Shown: positions 23,736-35,754, counted from the stretch's first letter. The stretch is 64,000 nucleotides of DNA from Globodera rostochiensis (GCA_018350325.1 JAEVLN010000010.1:1054001-1118000), one strand, 5' to 3'. Numbers and translations: made by a program. Notes: generated from the letters alone by a model not told the origin.

Positions 23736-26183
23736 TCATCCGATGAGATCAATGAAGCCATCTTCATCTCTTTCTTCGTCCATTCTGTCCTCCTCCAGTT
23801 CTCCTGTGCTCTGTTCCTCCATTCGCAGCTTAAAAATCAAATTTATGTTAATCCAACCGGCCACTTCACCCACCATCTGCATTTCCTCAAATTTTCCGGT
23901 GTCCAATAGCCAATTGCTGACGAAGTGGTTCTCCAATTGTTGGCGCATTTGATCGGAGTCTGGCATTGTTTTCCAAAATTGTTCCAGCCGTCTCCAAACG
24001 GAATGAAGGGCTTCGTCTCCTGAAATGTGACTAAATTGTAAATTTGGGAAAGGCCAGTCATTTTACCCTGCTCATCCATCAGTCCAAGAAATCGGTGCTG
24101 GCGCGCAAATGGCACAAAATGGACGAGAAGCAGGTGCGCCTTTGGTTTGTGAGCCAGAAGAAGCCGCATTTCCGGTTGTTCATGGAGAAAAGCCTTGAAA
24201 TTGTCCATGTGGTCTTCCAGTTCGCCAACTTCTCGCGCCAGCAGTGGCTGGGCCTTCAAAAAATCATGTTGAGAAAAAATAAAAATATAACACCTTGGAA
24301 AATGCCTGAATTTTGCCCAGGTAAGTGAGTGTCAAGCAAATTGCCTTAGGCCATTCCGTTTCAAAAAGCGGCACCATTTCAGCTGCGTGCAGGAGAATTT
24401 TTCGAATAGAATTGCCGGTCAGGTTCTTCTTCCGGAATTGCTCCCTTCGGGCCCCAATGCGACGGAGAAACTGCTGAACAACTGGCTCACAGTCTGTCTG
24501 TCGTTCAAGCTCCTTGACCAGCGCATTTCCAAGCCCCTGGAAGACGTGAAATGGTGCGAGAATGACACGGTCGAAGTCGATTGACGGGAGAAGCGGCGGC
24601 TTGACAATGCCCTTTGTTGTCGCGCGAAGCATTTTGGATGCAGTCTCCCCACGCTGAATGGCCATTGCAAATTGCTGCGCTTGAAGGACTGTCTCATCGA
24701 CGCTCCGAAAACAGCACGCTTCGGCATTGATCAGTTGTTCCCGTCGGCACGTACAAACCGGTGATGGAAAAGTCGTGACGGCCGAACCGCAATGACCAAT
24801 CACTGCCCAAACGAAGCTGACGTCGCCCCCGAGAAACCTTAAAAAACATACAATCACGATTGATTGACAAAACTAGATTACCATTTTACGCTTTTGCCCG
24901 CCAGCGACTTTAGCTGATCAATTTGCGTCCAGAGGCTCCCGCAGTACAGCTCCAAGTTTGCCCGGGAATCCTTTGCCGGGAACACCGCGGCAATGAAGTT
25001 GTTGGATGGCGAATTTGGGCGCTGCGCTTCTCCAAACGAAATGGTGATTTTTGTGAATCCTTGGCCATAATCGCCGCTGATCTTCAGAAGCACATCACTG
25101 CAAATGTTCTTCAAATTGTCCCTTGCTGAATGGAACCGAAATGTCAGCGCTTTTTCAATGTCCGCGCACCAAAAGCCAACGCCAGACCCGCCCCCTACCG
25201 TCTCGTAGCGCAAAGGCGCACAAATTTGGCGTTTGATTTCGACGACCTTAGAATGCAAATAAAATGTAAACAATGATTGGCTTTTATCTACCTTTTTCAA
25301 CGATGGAACAACATCAAATTTGCAGTCGATCACGCGCAGCGTACGCTTAAGCTTGGCATAGGCCTTCTGTGTGCCGACGAGCGCCAAGATCAGCAGCGCG
25401 TCTTCCGCCCCCATGGGCTCGTCTGACTGCTTCGCGTCTTTCTTCAGTGGCGTAAAATGCTGGAAGCGGTGTCGGACTTCACGGTGGAGCCGCTCCAGCC
25501 CATTTCTGCTCGCCGATCTTGACCGGTCCCTGTCTAAAACTGCGACGAGTTTGTCGGCCAGTTCTCGACGGGCACTTCTCTTCAATTCGTCCACGTTTTT
25601 GGCCGGCCTTCCTCTGTTCGGAGTGACTGAAATTGAAAATTTGTTAAAACAAAAATAAATTGGGCATTAACTCACTTTGGCTCGACGTTGATGCGCTTGT
25701 GGACGGCAGTTGGGAACGTAGATCGGCGATGACGGCTTCCCTGTTGCGCAACTGCAGCCGAAGGAAGCCAATCGTATCGTCTCGCTCCCGCAGTTGGCGC
25801 TCGAGCTCGAGGAGGCGGTCCTCCACGGGTTGTTCTCCGGGGGTTGTCGGCGGTGGCGTTACTTCTGCTGGTGGCGGACAAAAGTTGAATTCGAGGGCTG
25901 GTGTTGCCGGCGGCTCCTCGACATTCTCGGGCACTGGTGCTGATGTTGATGGGTCGTCACAAGCGTCGGGCGGAGGCAGTGCGACGTCGTCTTCGTTGTC
26001 TCGATCTACAAAATGCGAAACTTTTCGAAATTTTGCTTTAAAATTGATTAAAAACCCACTTTTCTTAGCCCATCGGGCATTGATCGCGTTGACGGCACTC
26101 GCGCGCCTTTCTTCCCGCTTCCTTTTCTGCTCCTGTACGCCTTTCTTTCCATTAAGCTTGGCTAATAATTTTCTTTTTGCCAT
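23736..26183 (-). CDS. Unrecognised basic/coiled-coil protein, 722 aa
   Basis: Exons on minus: 25676-26183 (possibly split by a 54-nt intron at 26006-26059), 25292-25626, 24882-25246, 24294-24837, 24067-24253, 23736-24019. Splicing joins all frames and gives 722 residues (740 if the 54-nt intron is retained). The start at 26183 (MAKRKLLAKLNGKKG) is preferred because a splice-acceptor-like TTTTTTTTAG lies 5 nt upstream, suitable for spliced-leader addition. The N-terminus is lysine/arginine rich, then a proline-rich acidic linker, then a heptad-like stretch (about residues 115-160). The large middle region includes KISGDYGQGFTKITISF and FLGGDVSFVWAVIGHCGS, followed by spaced cysteines. The C-terminus is acidic. 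I do not recognise a named family; the middle resembles transposase-derived proteins found in many invertebrates, which is a weak inference. MULE fragments lie on both sides. Confidence 0.72.
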
Positions 26184-26188
26184 GATAT

Positions 26189-26190
26189 CT
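26189..26190 (-). promoter_or_regulatory. Possible spliced-leader acceptor
   Basis: On the minus strand TATTTTTTTTAG ends five bases before the ATG at 26183. A T-rich AG just upstream of a start is typical of nematode trans-splice acceptors. Confidence 0.45.
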
Positions 26191-26452
26191 AAAAAAAATA
26201 TACACGCAATATTTCTCATGATAATTCTTTAGAAACCCCTCTAACAAAAACTAAAAACCCCGAAATAATGTTTAATATATTGTTTTCTAGGGTTGGTGAA
26301 AATTTTAGAAGGATCCGCCGTATACAAATGAAGTTAGGCGTATCGAAGTGCGGGATGGTCAAAATATATATTAAATAAGGTGAGAGAGAACGCCAAACGA
26401 GAGAAAGTTAGAGAAAGAAAGGAAATTTGTTTAATTCTCTCGCACTCTCTAT

Positions 26453-26671
26453 TTATTGGCACACATCTCGTTTTTTGAATCGCTGTGTTATATGATAAAG
26501 AGGGTAGGATACTGTAACCTCAAAGGTGTATTCATAACCGCCATGGGAAAGAAGCAATTTTCCTCGGCTCGATTTTGTTTCAGCGAAACGAATTAGTCCG
26601 GCCATAGATGCAATAAGGAGAAATATCAAGAAAATGAATGTTCGAGAATGACCACAAAACCATTTTTCCAT
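26453..26671 (-). pseudogene. FLYWCH-like fragment
   Basis: A 72-codon minus-strand frame contains SSRGKLLLSHGGYEYTFE, matching the start of a FLYWCH zinc finger (S-RG...L...GY-Y). The W-C half is missing here, while the MULE relic at 22620-23528 has it. It could be the 5' part of that transposon split by insertion of the gene at 23736-26183, or a separate relic. Confidence 0.4.
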
Positions 26672-27074
26672 TACTCCTTATCTTTCGACGGTCAAATAAA
26701 CTGAATGACCTCTAAGCAATAAGAGCAAACAAAGCTGATCAGTTTGCAGAAAGACCAATATCGTTATTTTGTTTCTCACATAAAAATTCATTGTTTTTTT
26801 TGCCGAATTTGTATAATACTTTTGGCTTTTGACAAATCACACTTGATTCTTTATCTTTTTATCACTAGTATTTAGTTAATCTTTAAATCTGTCGAAATCA
26901 GTCACTGTCGAAATCCACTGTTGAAAACAGTCACTGTCAAAATCAGTCACTGTCGAGATTACATAGCACCGTTAAAAATTGGTCCAAAAATTACAAATTT
27001 GAAAATCAAAAGGGTCCCCCCTATGGTTTGACAAAAACCGGTTTCGGTTTTCAGTTTTCACCTAAAAATTCAAT

Positions 27075-27215
27075 TAAATTGAACCGAGATTGTGAATCTC
27101 GGTACTTTTTCGATCGAGATTCTCGAAAAATCTCGGTCAGGACAAATCGTGAATCTCGAAAAAATCTCGTCGAGATTTTCCGAGATTACGATCGAGAATC
27201 TCGATCGGTCCGTTC
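27075..27215. mobile_element. TCTCG-rich element
   Basis: Dense GAGATT, TCTCGA and GATCGAGA motifs ending CTCGATCGGTCCGTTCTCTAG, close to the right end of the dated element at 37808-37915. Its left end is not clear. Confidence 0.5.
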
Positions 27216-27228
27216 TCTAGTTTCGATT

Positions 27229-27305
27229 TGGTTGTGATGTAGTGGTGAGTGGTGGGGACAGTTTAAGCTGGCTGGTGTTGGGGTTCAGATCCCCGACTGT
27301 GTTAG
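27229..27305 (+). repeat. tRNA-derived SINE head
   Basis: An A-box-like TGATGTAGTGG (about 27235) and a B-box-like GGTTCAGATCC (27282-27292) are spaced as in a tRNA gene. The stems do not fold into a proper tRNA. A related fragment lies at 22353. Confidence 0.5.
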
Positions 27306-28091
27306 TGATTTTTTCGGACTTTTGAACATTTACGTTGGTGCTAACAACCTTAAAAATGTCTTTTAACTTTTTCCAATTTAAAAACAAATATTTTAGATGA
27401 CAATTCTCAAGCTTTTCATTCATTTTTGGTTGGACGAAATCACAAAACCATTGGGGAGGCCCTTTTTTGTGCTACATTTGTAATTTTTGTACCAATTTTC
27501 TTAACAAATCGTGTTAATTTTTTTTAAAAAATTCTCCCGGCGGCGCCTATCCGCGCCGCCGGACCCCTTACCATTCCTAAAAAGTTACAAAAAACTTTTT
27601 AAAATGTAAAATTTAAAGAAATCAAAATTCCATAAAAATTCATATACATATGCTCCTCTTTTGGCAAAATAGCTGCACTAAGTTGATCAGAAAAATATGT
27701 TATGTTGTAAAAGACCTAAATAATTGTCCAATTTATTCAAATGAAACATTTGCTTTCGCAATTTTATTTCTAAATTTTTACGCAATTTTAAAGCATTGCA
27801 ATCAGATTATGGCATCCGACAATTTGAGAAAGTATTTTCAGAGATGTTCGTCCTCTTGGTCCTCCTTTTGGCACAACGCAGCCTAAATGTTTATTATTGT
27901 TTTTCAATTGTTTGTTAAATTATTAAAATCACTTCCAAAAAGCCCTGTTTCATCCACATGATCACCGCTTGCATAAGCTTCATCCAGACAAGCTCCACTG
28001 TGCGCACATTTCGAGCAGCTGAATAAAAAATGAATGAATTTTAATTTTATTAATTTTTTTTGGCATTCGTTCGATGAATCAACGTGAGTGG

Positions 28092-28252
28092 CACGGATGG
28101 GTGCCGACTACCTCAAAAGATTTTGGAAGTCGGAATTCCGGGGCTTAAAATTTCGGAAGTCGGAACTCGGAATTCAGAATCGGCAAAAAAATTCGGGACT
28201 CGGAATTCCGAGCCCAAAAATGTCGGAACTCGGGAATTCCGCCCATCCCTGG
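28092..28252. mobile_element. GTCGGAATTC-filled element
   Basis: Ends GGATGGGTGCC and CCGCCCATCCC are inverted; the interior is made of repeated TCGGAACTCGGAATTC-type motifs. Architecture matches the other simple-sequence-filled elements, but I see no clean TSD. Confidence 0.5.
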
Positions 28253-28303
28253 TGGGCGGCATTCATCAAATGTTTTTGAATTTTATGAATTTTGTGAATA
28301 ATT

Positions 28304-30521
28304 TCAAATGAATGCCGTCATGTTTTTATCGCTACAACCTCCTCCTGCGCAGAAAGTATCGTACTGTTTGGAATGGGCCTCAATTACGGTATCGACCACG
28401 GAGCGCTTCACGCACAGCCAATTCTCAGCCTGAAACCACACTTTCATGCGGTAGTGCAGTTGGCCGTTGGCACGGCACAGTTCGGCCAATTTGTGTTCGA
28501 GTTCCACGACGCCAAGGCCTTTTTCAAGAACAATCGCGAACTAAAAAAAGCATTAATTAAAAAGGGAAATTATTTGAGTAAATCGTAATTAAATTGTTTG
28601 ATCTCTTTAATTTAATTATCCAAATTTGAAATACTCGTACGTATTTAATTAGTTTTGGATTTTTAAGTTAAAAACAACTGTAACATCAAAAATTGAATAA
28701 TTAATTTTAGTTTAAATTCCTTCGTTTATTTTTGGACGATTTTCGTCATTTGTTTAGCGTTGCTTACATTTTCAAAAAATCTGGTCACGCCATCGCCCAC
28801 TCGCACTGCCCTCGGGCAAAAGCGTGCCAAACTTTTTGGGTCGAATACCTCAATTAGTGAAAGCAAATTTTAGGCAAATCTCCATCTGTATCTTGTCTGA
28901 CCTCAATGTCGTATGCTTGTTTGGCACACCGTGCCAAAAGACTTTTGAACAATGACCTGAAAATGGTGAAAGTGATTTTGAACTAGAGAGGAGTAGCACA
29001 GAATCGGGATTTTCGGAAAAAACCGTGCCGAAATTAAAAGAAATTTAAAAACAGGATTTTCCCGGTTCCGGTCAGAACCGGGACTGCGATACTCTTTTCA
29101 GTACCAAAAACCTTCCAGGAAAAGTGAGAAGCTCTACGCCAATTTGAAAGCATAAACTTGCGTTAAATTTAAAAACTACAAATTTTTTGCCTTTTGTCAT
29201 TCAGCAGTCGCACCACAATCTCATTGCCAAAGTCAAGTTCCTTTAAAGCGCTGTAAATGAAAAAGTATTTTTCAAAAAACTTAAAAATTTTAGCGTTGCC
29301 AATTAGTGATGTTCGAGAGTCTCGGTCTTGCCTCAAGAAAAGTCTTGGGGGTCACTACTCGTGGAAAACGAGACACCCGATAAAGAGTATTCAGCGCTTG
29401 AAAATAGAGTTAATATACTTCTGAAGGATGAAATTGGACTAAAATGCGATAAATCCAGTCAATCTTGGCTTTTTTGGGTCTCGGGGGATCGGTCTCGAGT
29501 AAAACGGTAAATTTTAGTTCTCGAACATCACAGTTTAAAAAAAAAATAAGCATAATTGTCACTTTTTGGCATCCAATTTTCATTTGTGAGGCGAGCGGGC
29601 GGGCGGGCGGGCATTCCCCACAAATTTTCCACTTTTTTTTTCTCTTTCCGGGAAAAAATAAATAAAAATGCCACCAACCAATTTAATGTTTTTGAGATCA
29701 ATTTGATCTCATCGCGGCTGAGCAATTCGCCCTTTTCATCAATCACTGGCGAAACAGCGGCTGGTGAAGAGGAGCCATTTGTGGAGAAGGAAATGGACGG
29801 GGCGATGGAACTCGGCGACGCCGTCTCCAGCAGAGGGCTTGCGATCCTGCACAAATTAACATTAAAAACATTCAGAATTTTTCGGGTGGTGTAAGTAGAG
29901 AAGAGCAGAGCGGGATCGGGATTTTAAGGAAAGCCCTCGGGATCAGGAATTTAAGGAAAACTCGGGGATCGAGAATTCAAGGAAAACTCGGGATTGGGAA
30001 TTCAAGGAAAACGCGGGGATCGGGAATTCAAAAAAACGCGGGGTCGGGAATTCAAGAAAAACCCGGGATCGGGAATTTAGAATCCTCGGGATCGAGATTT
30101 AAGGAAAACTCGGGAATTTAAGAAAAGTCCGGCATCGGGATTTTAAGGAAAGCCCCAGGATCAGGACTATCTTGATTTTAAGAATAACCCGGGATCGAGA
30201 TTTAAGTAAGACTTGGAATCGAGATTAAGGAAATCTCGGGATCTGCCTTTTAAGGAAAACCCGGCATTCAAAACCAAAAGCGAGAATTTCAGTCCCCAAA
30301 AAGGACATTCAGTCTCAATCCCCGCTCCCACTATTTTGTGTTTAATGCGGGAGGGGGGGGGGGAGGGGGCACTAAAAGTTTTCACAAATTTACTTCGATC
30401 CGGGACAACTGCGACTGGTGCTGTTGACCTGCACACGCTCGCGCAAAAATGCAGGAAAGCGGAAAAAGGAGCGGGAAATGCGCAAAAATGTTGAAGGCCG
30501 GTCACGAAATTCGTCGTCCAT
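28304..30521 (-). CDS. Unrecognised six-exon protein
   Basis: Proposed exons: 30394-30521 (start MDDEFRDRPSTF), 29679-29846, about 29180-29250, 28902-28956, 28768-28848, 28304-28540 (stop at 28304). Exon 1 to 2 to 3 and exon 4 to 5 to 6 join in frame with good GT-AG sites; the join from exon 3 to exon 4 is unresolved and an exon may be missing there. Readable segments include LLSRDEIKLISKTLN, LKELDFGNEIVVRLLNDKR, VFDPKSLARFCPRAVRVGDG and the C-terminal ELEHKLAELCRANGQLHYRM. No signal peptide or membrane helix stands out. Probably a cytosolic, helix-rich protein of about 220-250 residues. I cannot assign a family. Introns 1 and 2 contain repeat elements. Confidence 0.55.
29307..29530. mobile_element. 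Inverted-repeat element, GTTCGAGA family
   Basis: Left end GTGATGTTCGAGA and right end TCTCGAACATCAC are perfect inverted repeats. The interior has GTCTCGG motifs. It lies in intron 2 of the gene at 28304-30521. Related sequences occur at 36890 and 50834. Confidence 0.65.
29896..30250. repeat. Degenerate GGGATCGGGAATT minisatellite
   Basis: About fifteen imperfect units of roughly 22 bp built on CGGGATCGGGAATTCAAGGAAAA, varying in length and sequence, in intron 1 of the gene at 28304-30521. The start GAGCAGAGCGGGATCGGG resembles 28990-29010, suggesting a dispersed family. Confidence 0.7.
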
Positions 30522-33500
30522 CTTTTGAAGAAGCACAAATTTTGTTTTTGTTTTTTAAAGTTTCAGTTGAAAATGGTAACCAAAACTCTCGACTTTTGTC
30601 AATTATTGCTAAAAAAAAATTATTTGTGAATTTCCAACATAAAATATTACGTTCCATAAATTGCGTAAAACAAACAAAAAAAGAAAATGGTAACCAAAAC
30701 TCTCGACTTTTGTCAATTATTACTAAAAAAAATATTTGTGAATTCCCAACATCAAAAATATTGCGTTCCATAAATTGCTTAAAACAAACCAAAATGTTTT
30801 TTTTTTATTTTTCTAAAAAATGCACTTTTAGTTTTTTAATTATTCCATTCATTTTCAAATGGAGGGACTGACCGCGACACCCGCCCGACCTTCAGTCGTT
30901 CGTTCGTTGGCTGTTGGTGAAGTGTGAATGGGGGGCAATGCAAATTAATATAGAATTGAGGATTCCAATAATTTATTCACAAATTGGAATTGCCTAAAAG
31001 TGAAATTTTTATTTTTCCGTTCATTTTTGGTCGCGACAGCGCCGGCGAAATAAAACGGGAGCCCTCCCCCCCCCCCCCCCCCCCAGGGAAATGTACAAAC
31101 GAAAAAAAGAACAAAACCCAAACCTTTTAATTAGGGCCTAAAAGCATTAAAAACAACAAAGAAAAAAATGAAAAAACGTTGTTTTTCAACCAAAAATTAA
31201 TACGTTTGGGAAAAAAATTAAAAAATTAAATTAAATGTCAAAATAGTAAAAAGCATTTGCGTCCCTACAAAATGTAACCATAAAAACACAATATAAAATA
31301 AAGATAAGAAAAATGAAACTTTGGAATTTATTTAAATAGGACTACTATAAACATATAAAAACAGATTAAGATACAAAAAATGAAAAATATTAATTATAAA
31401 AAGCGCATATAACTATACATTTTGAAATGAATGAAAATAAATATGTTTGTTTATGTAAAATTTATATGAATTTGCCAGAAAAAATGCCGTAAGTGAGGTG
31501 TAAAGAATAATCACATATAATAAACACCGGACATGTTCGGCTCATTATATTATGCCATTCTTTTTTTGTTAAGAAAGGAATTTTTATTGCTGTCTCCCAA
31601 AATGGAAAACTCTCTTCAGATGAATTTTTAGTGTCCAATTGTCCAAAAAAAAATGTATGCGAAATTGCCCGCCGATTGTCTGGCTTTGGGGTAAAGACAA
31701 ATTTTTTTGTGCCACATTTATTCTCTTTTACATTTTTATGTTGTATATGTTACGGGTAAATTTGGAAATTTTAAAATTTGAAAGTCTATAACCTTTTTTT
31801 AAACTCAATTAAATGAAACAAACAAGATGCCATTTGAAAGCTCTAAGCTTTTAAAAGCTATTGGTAAGCCAAAGCTAAACAATTAGAAAATTCGTGAAAA
31901 ATAAATCCAGAATACCCGATTTCCATAATTACCCGTAACATATATATGTTGGCGTATTATTTGGAAACAATTCATTATATTATTAGATTAGGTTTATGTA
32001 CATAAAAAATAATAATTTATATATAAATATTAAATTAACCCAATCTAAGAGCCATCTGATAAAGTTTTTTTAAACGGAACCATTATAAAAAATTGAAAAA
32101 AATGTGCAATTTTAATTTTTATTTTATCATGAATTTTAAAAAATAAAAAATTTTATTCATAATTGAAATTATAAAATTGGTACAAAATATAAAATAAAAG
32201 GATCTCTTTGCATTTTTGGAGATTAGACTTTTTTTAAATCATTAACGATTTTCCTCTTTTTATAATTAAGATTTTGAGGGTTGGGTCCAAAAATTTTTAA
32301 AATTGTTGTTTGTTTTGTTAAGCCCGTTGGATACGGTTTTCCGAACCGCAAAGTTTGTTCGAATAACCGTGCCGAAAAAGCAAAGTAAAATTTGAAAAAA
32401 ACATTGTTTAATCAAAAGAACTTTTGAATTTTCCAATTTTTGGAGCATTATTTTTTTAATTAGCAAAAAAGTACCGAAAAACAACAACAACAAATCAAAT
32501 AATTTTCATTAACATATGTATGTACAAAAAAGTGAAAAGCCTCGTCAACGCGTCACAGAGCAGCGCCAACCATTTCAGGCACAATTAGCGCGCGCATTTT
32601 GGCATTTATTTTTGAACATAAAAATGGTGTGGCACTGTTTATGTGCCAAAAAAAGATCAGCACACACTCATTAATATTTATAAATAATGGCACTCGTGCG
32701 CGAGCCTTTTTTTTGGAGGGGGGGGGGTGGCTTTTTGCTGCGCATTTAAACACTTTGCCACAAAGACTTGTCTAATTGCAATCAATCATTGGGAACGGGT
32801 CGGTGCCGTCGTTTCTAACCAATTTGAATATAAATGCATGCCATCCATGGGAAAAGGCTGTGAATGAATGGTGAATTAATGAATGAATGTGACATTTGTG
32901 GCACACGAAAAACAAAACAAAAATTTATTAAAAGTGTGTTCATGGGAGGGGGGGGGGGGAACTAATGAATGGCACACAAGTTTGCCATTTACGGACTACA
33001 ACCGCAGTGGTCTTTTTTGAATCTTTTTTGTAAAATAAAATTAAAAATCAACAAAACCAGGGCTTGCGTAAAATTAGCAAAATTTCAAATTTTTTTAAAT
33101 TTATGTTTTTGTGGTGAAACCAATGAGATTATTCATCCGGTCAAACTTTTTCGTCAAAAATGGGATAAAATGAGCAATTGCGTGGGGCTGATAAAGAGCC
33201 AAGATAAAAATCACAAAAATTAAAATTCTTTTTTTTTTAATTTGTTTCCAACAAATTAAATGGCTCCAATTTTGGGGTTGAAACAAAAAACAAAACAATT
33301 TGGACAAATTGCACTAATTGGCCCATATTTTGGTCATCAAAAGCACACAATTTATGGGGGGTCCACCACACACACAGGCGCCATCACCACCAATCGTCAG
33401 CAACAACATCAAGCAGCATATTCCAGATATGAGGAAGAAGAAGCCATTGTTTGTTTATTGAGGCTAATTTTAAAAATAATTGCACAAATAAATCGGGGAA

Positions 33501-33917
33501 AAAAGGGCGCGCGCTGTGCCTCGATAGCGCTAACCTGAATTTTTGCACATCCATTTTATTCAATGCTAATTTTGGGCCCACTTTTTCAACGCGTATGGCC
33601 TAAATTTGAGCAGAAAATCTGTGGGTGAACCGGCCTGGACCCAAAAGAGAGAAGAACGCCTTCTTCTTGTTCTTTTCGGGGCCGGATATTGCCTATAAAT
33701 ATTGCTGCTCGTTGAACATTTTATGCAGATAAAATACATTTTCTTCTTCCTTATGAAAACAAAAAAAAAAACAATTTTGGTAATTTTGTGTCGTTTTAGT
33801 GACATTCAAAAAAAATCCCCCCCCCAATGTGCCACAAAATTTAATATTTAAAAACTCGCAGCAAAGAGTAGTCAACTTTCAGTTTTTCTTCATTATACGG
33901 AGACGTCTGTCTTCACA
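30522..33917. other. Long AT-rich spacer
   Basis: No convincing exon. It contains a tandem duplication (30569-30796), several G or C homopolymers (31067, 32716, 32947) and many short AT-rich ORFs without recognisable content. AAAGCTCTAAGC...AAGCTATTGGTAAGCCAAA near 31837 resembles 63760-63795. Confidence 0.5.
30569..30796. repeat. Tandem duplication, about 114 bp
   Basis: Two copies beginning GAAAATGGTAACCAAAACTC at 30569 and 30683, ending in CATAAATTGC(G/T)TAAAACAAAC. They differ by a few substitutions and short indels. Confidence 0.85.
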
Positions 33918-34670
33918 ATGATCAGCAGCATTTTGCCCTCATTTGTTGTGCCATTGTTGCTCGTCGTGTCCATGGTTCTGTTGCCGGTGCCGTCCACGGC
34001 ATTTTTCTTTGGCGGCGGTGGCAACACTTGCTGTTGCTGCGGCGGTGGTGGCGCACCGCCGCCGCCGCCGCCTCCGGCGCCGTGCTGTTGTGGTGGCGGC
34101 GGCGGCGGAAGCGGTGGTGGGCCAGTCATCGTAAATTGCGCCGGAGGAGGAGGCGGACCGCCGCCGGCGCCAAGCGGAGGTTTGGCAAATTTTGATTTTC
34201 TCAATAATATTATTTATTTAATTAAATTTTTGCCTTCCATCTTTTTCCTATTTGAGCAATTTTAATTTAAAAAACAATTAGGTAGTTAATTAAATTAAAC
34301 AAACAACCAAACTTTATAAAATAGATTTAAAAAACAATTAGGTAGTTAATTAAATTAAACAAGCAACCAAACTCTATAAAATAGAAAACATTTTATTTAA
34401 CATTTGTACTTTTGTAGCACAAATTTAATTATTTAAGCAAATGCGCAAGAACTTTTAGTGAAAATAAAACAATTAAATTTGTGTCAAGGTTGTGGAGGTG
34501 GCGGTGGCTGTGGTGGTGGTGGGGCACCAAAAGTAATTACAATTCCACTTTCATGTGGAGGCGGTGGAGGCGGTGGCGGGGGTTGCGGCTGTGGTGGCGG
34601 CGGTGGCGGGGGTTGCGGCTGTGGCGGACGTCGGAAGCGAGCGGTCCCGTCTCGCGGAGGACCACGGTGA
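33918..34670 (+). CDS. Secreted Gly/Cys-rich protein
   Basis: Two exons, 33918-34179 and 34489-34670, joined in frame. The product begins with a clear signal peptide (MISSILPSF followed by VVPLLLVVSMVLL, cut near PSTA). The mature part is dominated by Gly, Cys and Pro: CCCC and CCC clusters, GGGG runs, PPPPPPP, and in exon 2 repeated CGCGGGG blocks. A basic RRKR site lies near the C-terminus, followed by AVPSRGGPR, so proprotein cleavage is possible. Length about 147 residues. Composition suggests an extracellular structural or surface/defence peptide; no family is assigned. Confidence 0.75.
34266..34384. repeat. 60-bp direct duplication in intron
   Basis: Two 60-bp copies (34266-34325 and 34326-34384) differing at about two positions, within the intron of the Gly/Cys-rich gene. 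Confidence 0.9.
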
Positions 34671-35754
34671 TTAAAGCTAATTTTAAATGAACAATTTTTA
34701 AAATTTTGAAATTCATTAGTTTGTAAATAAAAATTAAAAATTAATGAATGCAAAAAGTATAATTAATTTATTAAAATTATAATTAATCCCCCGAAAGTCC
34801 ATTTTATATGACTAATTTATAAATAAACAATTTTTAAACTTTTGAAATTCATAAGTTTGCAAATTAAAAAAAAGAAATGAATGCAAAAAGTATAATTAGG
34901 TAATTAGATGTTTAAATTTTTTTTTAAATTATAATTAAATATGTTCTCAGAGTCGGCGTCGACAGCGACACAGCGTCAAAGACACTCTATCAATGTGCAT
35001 AAATTGTGTGTGAACAAAATCTTTAGACGCGCCGATTGCGATTTTATTGATTATAATTTAAATCTGAAGGATGGGCACAATCTTTTTAATTTGAATAAAT
35101 TTTTCCCTATTTAATTGATGAATTTGTTTTTTTGTGATCAGTCATAATGGAAAATTGCAATTTTTTGTGTCACCTTTGGCACGCTGAGTCATAACTTCTT
35201 TTATTTAAGTCTAATCGCCTATTAAGCATCTACAGACAGATATTGTACTTTTTTTTACAAATACCAAGAACTATTTAATTTGGTCAAATATTTAAAAATT
35301 AAATTCTTTTTCCAGCATTTAATTTATAAATAAATTTTGTGTTTTGTAATTTGTTTCTTTTTCTATAGTTAAGTATCGCAAAAAAAAATATTTTCATTCA
35401 AAACATAAACCACACAATTAATTGGGTACATTAGTTTGGTGTTTTCGATAAGAGAATCTCAATCGGTGAGGCAAATTCAAAGTGATTACCTAATCAACAA
35501 GAAAAAAATGACCAACCCAACATATAAATATTCTTCTCTTATAACGACTCGTTTTAAATAATTTGAATTTAATTAATAATTATATATATTTTAATGGATT
35601 CAATTTCGTTGTAAAACAAAAACAATTGCATTTTATCAAGTTCAAAACTTCGGAATCATCCAAAAACACTAAAATCTGAGAGGCCAAAGTTCAAAAACGC
35701 TAAGCCCGGTTATAACCCAAATTTATTATAATAACCCATTTTGGTATTTAGTAA
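34671..35754. other. Spacer upstream of P450
   Basis: Very AT-rich. A diverged direct duplication of about 130 bp is seen at 34681-34770 and 34810-34900 (both end AATGAATGCAAAAAGTATAATTA). No exon seen. TATTTAG lies 3 nt before the P450 ATG, compatible with spliced-leader addition. Confidence 0.5.

Larger units (their letters stand above)
26184..28303. other. Spacer with repeat fragments
   Basis: Holds a purine-rich GAGAGA tract near 26380-26450 with a partly complementary TCTCTC tract, a FLYWCH-like fragment, a CACTGTCGAAATC minisatellite (about 26895-26955), two simple-sequence inverted-repeat elements and a SINE-like tRNA head. The rest is AT-rich with no exon I can support. Confidence 0.5.

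Noticed and set aside
25660..26232. 190-codon plus-strand frame opposite the unrecognised gene
   Set aside because: Antisense shadow of the minus-strand exon, whose splicing and composition are coherent.
30449..30871. 140-codon plus-strand frame
   Set aside because: Made largely of the tandem 114-bp duplication and AT-rich DNA, antisense to exon 1 of the gene at 28304-30521.
33893..34204. Minus-strand proline-rich frame opposite the Gly/Cys-rich gene
   Set aside because: Antisense of GGN-rich codons; it lacks the signal peptide and splice consistency of the plus strand.
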